Source: an uncultured Eubacteriales bacterium
GTDB taxonomy: Bacteria > Bacillota > Clostridia > Christensenellales > Aristaeellaceae
DNA: 64,000 nt
Direction of reading: 5' to 3'
Assembly (NCBI GenBank): GCA_900316415.1
Contig: ONCV01000006.1
Coordinates: 53,627-117,626, forward strand
In this document: piece by piece, positions 61,193 through 64,000 of the stretch
Layout of the letters: every line of letters starts with the position of its first letter
How positions within the stretch are numbered: position 1 is the first letter of the stretch
The notes under the pieces: model-generated
Database searches by the model: none
The model's input: only the letters and a program-made list of their open reading frames with translations
What the model was told of the DNA's origin: nothing
Translations under genes and position numbers: made by a program

Positions 61193-61226
61193 AGCATAGC
61201 ACGACTACTTGATAAATGTCAAGTAG
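61193..61226 (-). promoter_or_regulatory. promoter with palindromic operator for the HipA-like pair
   Basis: On the minus strand TTGACA (61222-61217), an 18-base spacer and TATGCT (61198-61193). The perfect inverted repeat CTACTTGA-N6-TCAAGTAG (61205-61226) covers the -35 box, as expected for an autorepressed toxin-antitoxin-like operon. Confidence 0.82.
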
Positions 61227-61253
61227 TTAAGCTTCGATCAGCCAGCTGGGTGT

Positions 61254-61514
61254 TTATAACGGTGTACCGTTATAATCAAGCGGCGGAAACATCTTTACGG
61301 ATTGGCTGGACATTGTGACGAGCATTATCGAGGATCGCCACGAGCCGATTATCCTGAGATAACGTGAAAGCCGCGGCATTGCGGAAGGAACCCGAAAGCG
61401 CTCCGGATCATAACGATTCCTGGGACAACAGCCAGCCCAGGAAACGAGGTTCTTGGCTGTAGGAAACACGGACATATCGCTGCCGATTTCCGAGAGGATC
61501 AGGATTGCAGTCAT
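61254..61514 (-). pseudogene. IS110-family transposase remnant
   Basis: On the minus strand the frame reads ILILSEIGSDMSVFPTAKNL and VSWAGCCPRN, the hallmark of the C-terminal transposase domain of IS110/IS116/IS902 elements. The rest of the domain is not recognisable in the same frame and no full-length gene or catalytic N-terminus exists, so this is a scar. It marks past mobile-element activity in the accessory region. Confidence 0.75.
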
Positions 61515-61522
61515 TATCTAAC

Positions 61523-61566
61523 GCGAAATGGCACCCGGGTTTCATGACCTCATCGGTGCCTTTCGC
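61523..61566. repeat. inverted repeat near the IS110 remnant
   Basis: GCGAAATGGCACC (61523-61535) and GGTGCCTTTCGC (61555-61566) pair with one bulge across ~19 bases. No T run follows. It may belong to the old element or regulate the 93-residue gene that starts 21 bases later. Confidence 0.5.
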
Positions 61567-61586
61567 AGAAAGGCTGGAACATAGAC

Positions 61587-61868
61587 ATGAAACTGACAAA
61601 AGATGAACAGAAAGAATTTGATGAGTTCATGGAAAATCCGTTTTATAGAGAAATCGTTGAGAATGCTTCGAATGAAAAGTGTAGGGATTATATCATCCAT
61701 AGACTAATTTATGGGCTGTACGGCGTGTTCGACCCGGAAATCTGCAAGGATAGCCTTGAAGACGGACTTACGGCTGACGATTGGAGGTATGTCAAAAGGA
61801 ATCTTGCCGGGAATAATCCATATCTGCTCAAGTGCATTACAAGGATAAAGGAGTTAAGTGTAGATTGA
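61587..61868 (+). CDS. hypothetical 93-residue protein
   Basis: A small acidic, mostly helical protein (KLTKDEQKEFDEFMENPFYREIV; RDYIIHRLIYGLYG; LTADDWRYVKRNLAGNNPYLLKCI). No family recognised. The codon use is low in GC. The AAGGCTGGAAC before the ATG is a modest ribosome site. Its stop lies inside the -35 box of the next promoter. Confidence 0.65.
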   Translation: MKLTKDEQKEFDEFMENPFYREIVENASNEKCRDYIIHRLIYGLYGVFDPEICKDSLEDGLTADDWRYVKRNLAGNNPYLLKCITRIKELSVD

Positions 61869-61898
61869 CAGGTATGTAATTCAAGTTATACTTGAATT
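61865..61898 (+). promoter_or_regulatory. promoter with palindromic operator for the XRE-HD operon
   Basis: TTGACA (61865-61870), a 16-base spacer and TATACT (61887-61892). The perfect inverted repeat AATTCAAGT-TAT-ACTTGAATT (61878-61898) covers the -10 box, and a further half-site (ATTCAAGTT, ~61904-61912) follows. It suits autoregulation by the HTH protein encoded at 62178. Confidence 0.85.
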
Positions 61899-61980
61899 GC
61901 GGGATTCAAGTTCAATCTGAGCCTGCTGGTATCAGTCCGCCTTTCAGGATATGCTTATTGCGGAAAGGGGGCTGAGACAG

Positions 61981-62181
61981 ATGGCAAAAGTGACTGAAAA
62001 GCTTGAACTGCTGAGGGAACTCCGGGAGCATCCGGACAGGTATCTGCAGATCGGGAATGAATTCTTCTCCGTCAACATCGTCGTCGGCGTTGAGGATAAC
62101 ACCTATGTGGAGGGCGGGAGAATGTTTCCATTCCCGTATCTGAACGAGTTCAACATGAGGAAAGGAAGACCGGTAAAGTGA
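61981..62181 (+). CDS. hypothetical 66-residue protein, first gene of the XRE-HD operon
   Basis: The protein (MAKVTEKLELLRELREHPDR; NEFFSVNIVVGVEDNTYVEG; FPYLNEFNMRKGRPVK) begins with a charged helix and continues with beta strands. I do not recognise it. The ATG at 61981 follows AAGGGGGCTGAG; an earlier ATG at 61951 has no site. It overlaps the next gene by 4 bases (GTGA), so the products are likely made together. Confidence 0.7.
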   Translation: MAKVTEKLELLRELREHPDRYLQIGNEFFSVNIVVGVEDNTYVEGGRMFPFPYLNEFNMRKGRPVK

Positions 62182-63011
62182 ACAGGAACAAGCTGGTTGG
62201 CGATCGCATCAAGGCAGCGCGGCAGGCAAAAGGTCTGAGTCAGGAACAGCTGGGCGAGAAACTGGGCGTCTCTTTTCAGGCAGTCAGCACATGGGAGCAG
62301 GGAAAGTTTCTCCCGGATGCGGAACGCCTCCCGGAGCTTGCGAAAGTGCTGGATCTGTCACTGGATTCCCTGCTTTCTGAAGAAGAAAAGAACTGGGAGC
62401 TGAAGCCGATCAACTACGATGTCAGCCATATGTACACTTTTGTTAAAGGGCGGGCACAGATGCTGGGACTGTCTCAGACGCTGGCGGTGATGGAACTGCT
62501 GCGTCCGGCACATGGGGCACAGAAGCGGCGGTCAAAGTACGGGTTTGAATGCTCCTATATGGCACACCCGCTGACGATGGCCTGTCATGCCCTGGCAATG
62601 GGCCTGAAGGATGATGATGTGCTTGCCGCAGCGCTGGCGCACGATATGGTTGAGGATGCGCATATGAAGCTGTCCGAACTGCCGGTCAATGACAGGGTCA
62701 GGGAAGCGGTTCGGCTGGTTTCCAAGAACATGTATGATCCGAATGAACCGGATTGGGAGGAGCAGTACTTCGCCAATATCCGGGAAAACCCGCTTGCGTG
62801 CATGGTGAAATGCCTGGACAGGACAAATAATCTGGCGGGCATGGCAGACGCATTTTCCCGGAAACGGATGATTCAGTATACCGAGGAAACAGATCATTAT
62901 TATCCGGCACTGCTGGATGTGCTAAAAAAGGTACCAGAATGGAATAATGCCTGGTGGCTGTTACGGTACCAAATGATGACCATGACGGAGGCGTTCAAGC
63001 GCCTGCTGTGA
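62178..63011 (+). CDS. XRE helix-turn-helix / HD hydrolase fusion (ppGpp-hydrolase-like)
   Basis: The 277-residue protein has an XRE HTH (GDRIKAARQAKGLSQEQLGEKLGVSFQAVSTWEQGKFLP, ~8-46) joined to an HD domain: SYMAHPLTMACHALAMGLKDDDVLAAALAHDMVEDA (~126-161) carries the H...HD...ED metal-site pattern of RelA/SpoT-type and MESH1-type hydrolases, and VKCLDRTNNLAGM (~211-223) holds the late metal aspartate. The start is GTG, overlapping the previous stop. A DNA-binding repressor that also removes a nucleotide signal is suggested; the substrate is inferred only. The operator at 61878-61898 is its likely target. Confidence 0.85.
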   Translation: MNRNKLVGDRIKAARQAKGLSQEQLGEKLGVSFQAVSTWEQGKFLPDAERLPELAKVLDLSLDSLLSEEEKNWELKPINYDVSHMYTFVKGRAQMLGLSQTLAVMELLRPAHGAQKRRSKYGFECSYMAHPLTMACHALAMGLKDDDVLAAALAHDMVEDAHMKLSELPVNDRVREAVRLVSKNMYDPNEPDWEEQYFANIRENPLACMVKCLDRTNNLAGMADAFSRKRMIQYTEETDHYYPALLDVLKKVPEWNNAWWLLRYQMMTMTEAFKRLL

Positions 63012-63023
63012 GGAGGGGCATGA

Positions 63024-63767
63024 ATGGGAGAACGGTATGTGTACATGGTATGCATGGACAGGAAAATCCCAACACTGATCAGGCTTGGATCGTTTGCCAG
63101 GATGGAAGCCGACTTGTATGCTTATCCCGGGGTATGGAAAGATACACCTCATCTGAATGACATTCGGGTAGGAAAAGGATGCTTCATGGATTATGACGAC
63201 GTCACGGATGAAGAAGCTGAAGAAATCCGTCTACAGATACAAGCGCAATACGACAGGATGGCAAACATCCGGTTATATGTTGATATGGACGGTGTGCTGG
63301 CGGATTTTGACCGGGGTGTTCGAGAATTGTGCCACATGGAGCCTCAGCCTCAGAATGGAAAGAGGGATGCGAAGATTGATGATCTTATGTGGGATGCGCT
63401 TCGGAAGGTTGATCATTATTACGACAAACTGGAACTGATTCCAGGCGCGAAGGAAATGTTTGACCTCATCTACCGGAAGTATGGAAATCAATGTGAAATT
63501 CTGACGGCTGTTCCCCAGCCAGAACGCGGGCTTGTCACTGCAAGCGAGGACAAAATTGTCTGGACGAAACGGAATCTTTCTGAAACGGTGAAGGTCAACA
63601 TAGTTCTGCGGAAGGAAAAACTTCAGTTCTGTAAAGGACCGGGCTCTGTACTGATTGATGACCGTGCTAAAACAATACGGGACTGGAAAGAAGCCGGAGG
63701 AATTGGCATCCTGCACACAAGCTCAAAAGATACTTTGGATCAGTTGAGAGCACTGGATATATTATGA
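63024..63767 (+). CDS. HAD-family 5'-nucleotidase-like protein with an extra N-terminal domain
   Basis: The 247-residue protein has an N-terminal ~80 residues (ERYVYMVCMDRKIPTLIRLG...) of no family I know, then a HAD core with LYVDMDGVLADFDRG (motif I, ~83-97), LELIPGAKEMFDLI, EILTAVP (motif II region) and VLIDDRAKTIRDW (~211-223), the NT5C deoxyribonucleotidase pattern. Such enzymes dephosphorylate (d)NMPs. Coupled to an HD hydrolase, it completes a small nucleotide-metabolising operon. GAGGAGGGG precedes the ATG. Confidence 0.83.
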   Translation: MGERYVYMVCMDRKIPTLIRLGSFARMEADLYAYPGVWKDTPHLNDIRVGKGCFMDYDDVTDEEAEEIRLQIQAQYDRMANIRLYVDMDGVLADFDRGVRELCHMEPQPQNGKRDAKIDDLMWDALRKVDHYYDKLELIPGAKEMFDLIYRKYGNQCEILTAVPQPERGLVTASEDKIVWTKRNLSETVKVNIVLRKEKLQFCKGPGSVLIDDRAKTIRDWKEAGGIGILHTSSKDTLDQLRALDIL

Positions 63768-63778
63768 TTATCAGACTT

Positions 63779-63804
63779 ACCGCAGGTAAATGCCTGCGGT
63801 TTTT
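63779..63804 (+). terminator. terminator of the XRE-HD operon
   Basis: ACCGCAGG (63779-63786), loop TAAATG, CCTGCGGT (63793-63800), then TTTT. The stretch from here to the promoter near the right edge (63805-63957) holds no gene I can support. Confidence 0.88.
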
Positions 63805-63957
63805 GATTGGTGAAAAAAACCATCAATCTTTCTTGGTAGAAATTAGAAATTCCCGCTTTTTGATGGCTGAAGTGAAAAGTTTGCTTCCAGTACCGAACGC
63901 GGGTGGTGAGCGACTGGAAGTAAGTCATACAGTATCAAATAGAAACAAGAAAAAACA

Positions 63958-63986
63958 GTGACACAACTGTCTTTTACTGGTACAAT
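63958..63986 (+). promoter_or_regulatory. promoter facing the right window edge
   Basis: GTGACA, a 17-base spacer and TACAAT, followed by AGGGAGCAGCG at the edge. It probably serves a gene that starts just outside the window. Confidence 0.6.
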
Positions 63987-64000
63987 TAGGGAGCAGCGAG

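Noticed and set aside
63764..63961. 65-residue open frame at the right edge
   Set aside because: It begins inside the last codons of the nucleotidase gene, runs through the terminator stem and has no ribosome site.
1..64000. tRNA or rRNA genes
   Set aside because: No cloverleaf with a GTTCRANNC arm and no rRNA core sequence was noticed; reading by eye could miss one, and a tRNA finder run would settle it.

Overview
The window looks like a chromosome segment of a GC-rich Clostridia-type Firmicute. The reasons are purine-rich Shine-Dalgarno sites before most genes, many consensus -35/-10 promoters, a tandem glycine riboswitch, PurBox-like and PyrR-like regulatory sequences, clade II single-chain PurL, YesM/YesN two-component genes and NHLM peptide-export genes. 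Several exported proteins carry signal peptidase I type signals with no lipobox. An Oscillospiraceae or Christensenellales relative is a guess; no rRNA or tRNA gene was seen that could place it.

Region by region. 1-3.36 kb (minus): an NHLM-type peptide export operon (short HlyD-like protein, C39-peptidase ABC transporter, and a second ABC transporter cut by the left edge). It is divergent from a two-gene plus-strand operon (3.56-4.23 kb) of a 63-residue protein with a RiPP-leader-like end and an ECF-type sigma factor. 4.3-6.1 kb (minus): a sodium:amino-acid symporter under a tandem glycine riboswitch. 6.2-11.9 kb: a complete post-carbamoyl-phosphate pyrimidine operon, pyrC-K-D-F-E-B-I. 12.0-24.6 kb: a purine operon consisting of a stand-alone AICAR transformylase, purE, purF, purM, purN, purO, purD, purL and fhs. 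Its promoter overlaps a PurBox-like site. The PurF homologue has lost its glutaminase nucleophile, and IMP closure is done by a PurO-type enzyme instead of bifunctional PurH. 24.7-26.6 kb (minus): rny.

26.6-37.1 kb: asnS followed by a surface-glycan cluster: an ATP-grasp ligase, a WecE-like aminotransferase, two polyprenyl-phosphate-type GT2 enzymes, a three-domain protein (two nucleotidyltransferase domains plus phosphoenolpyruvate mutase), a GT-C-like membrane protein and a YitT-like membrane protein. The mutase implies carbon-phosphorus bond formation, so I read this as a candidate phosphonate-decorated glycan pathway. No phosphonopyruvate decarboxylase is present.

37.1-41.2 kb: a patch with relaxed codon use, bounded and divided by three arrays of one 28-base intergenic repeat. 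It holds a secreted class I amidotransferase-like hydrolase, a membrane-tethered MerR regulator with a zinc ribbon, and a secreted alpha/beta hydrolase. 41.2-52.4 kb: a carbohydrate-use island with a GH106-like glycosidase, two LplB/LplC-type permeases, a solute-binding protein, a YesM-like kinase, a YesN-like regulator, a small membrane protein and a Gfo/Idh/MocA dehydrogenase.

52.4-64 kb: an accessory region, lower in GC towards the right. It has an orphan BrnA-like antitoxin, a VanZ-like protein, an MFS transporter, a HepT/MntA pair, two GNAT acetyltransferases, a phosphoesterase, an AlbA_2/ATP-binding regulator, a HipA-like kinase with its HTH partner, an IS110-type transposase remnant, and an operon of a small protein, an XRE-HD (ppGpp-hydrolase-like) fusion and a HAD nucleotidase. 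Three of these units (AlbA_2, HipA-like, XRE-HD) have their own promoter overlapped by an inverted repeat, the usual layout of autoregulated toxin-antitoxin-like or defence-like modules.

The intergenic stretch 55872-56095 was read and holds nothing I can name.
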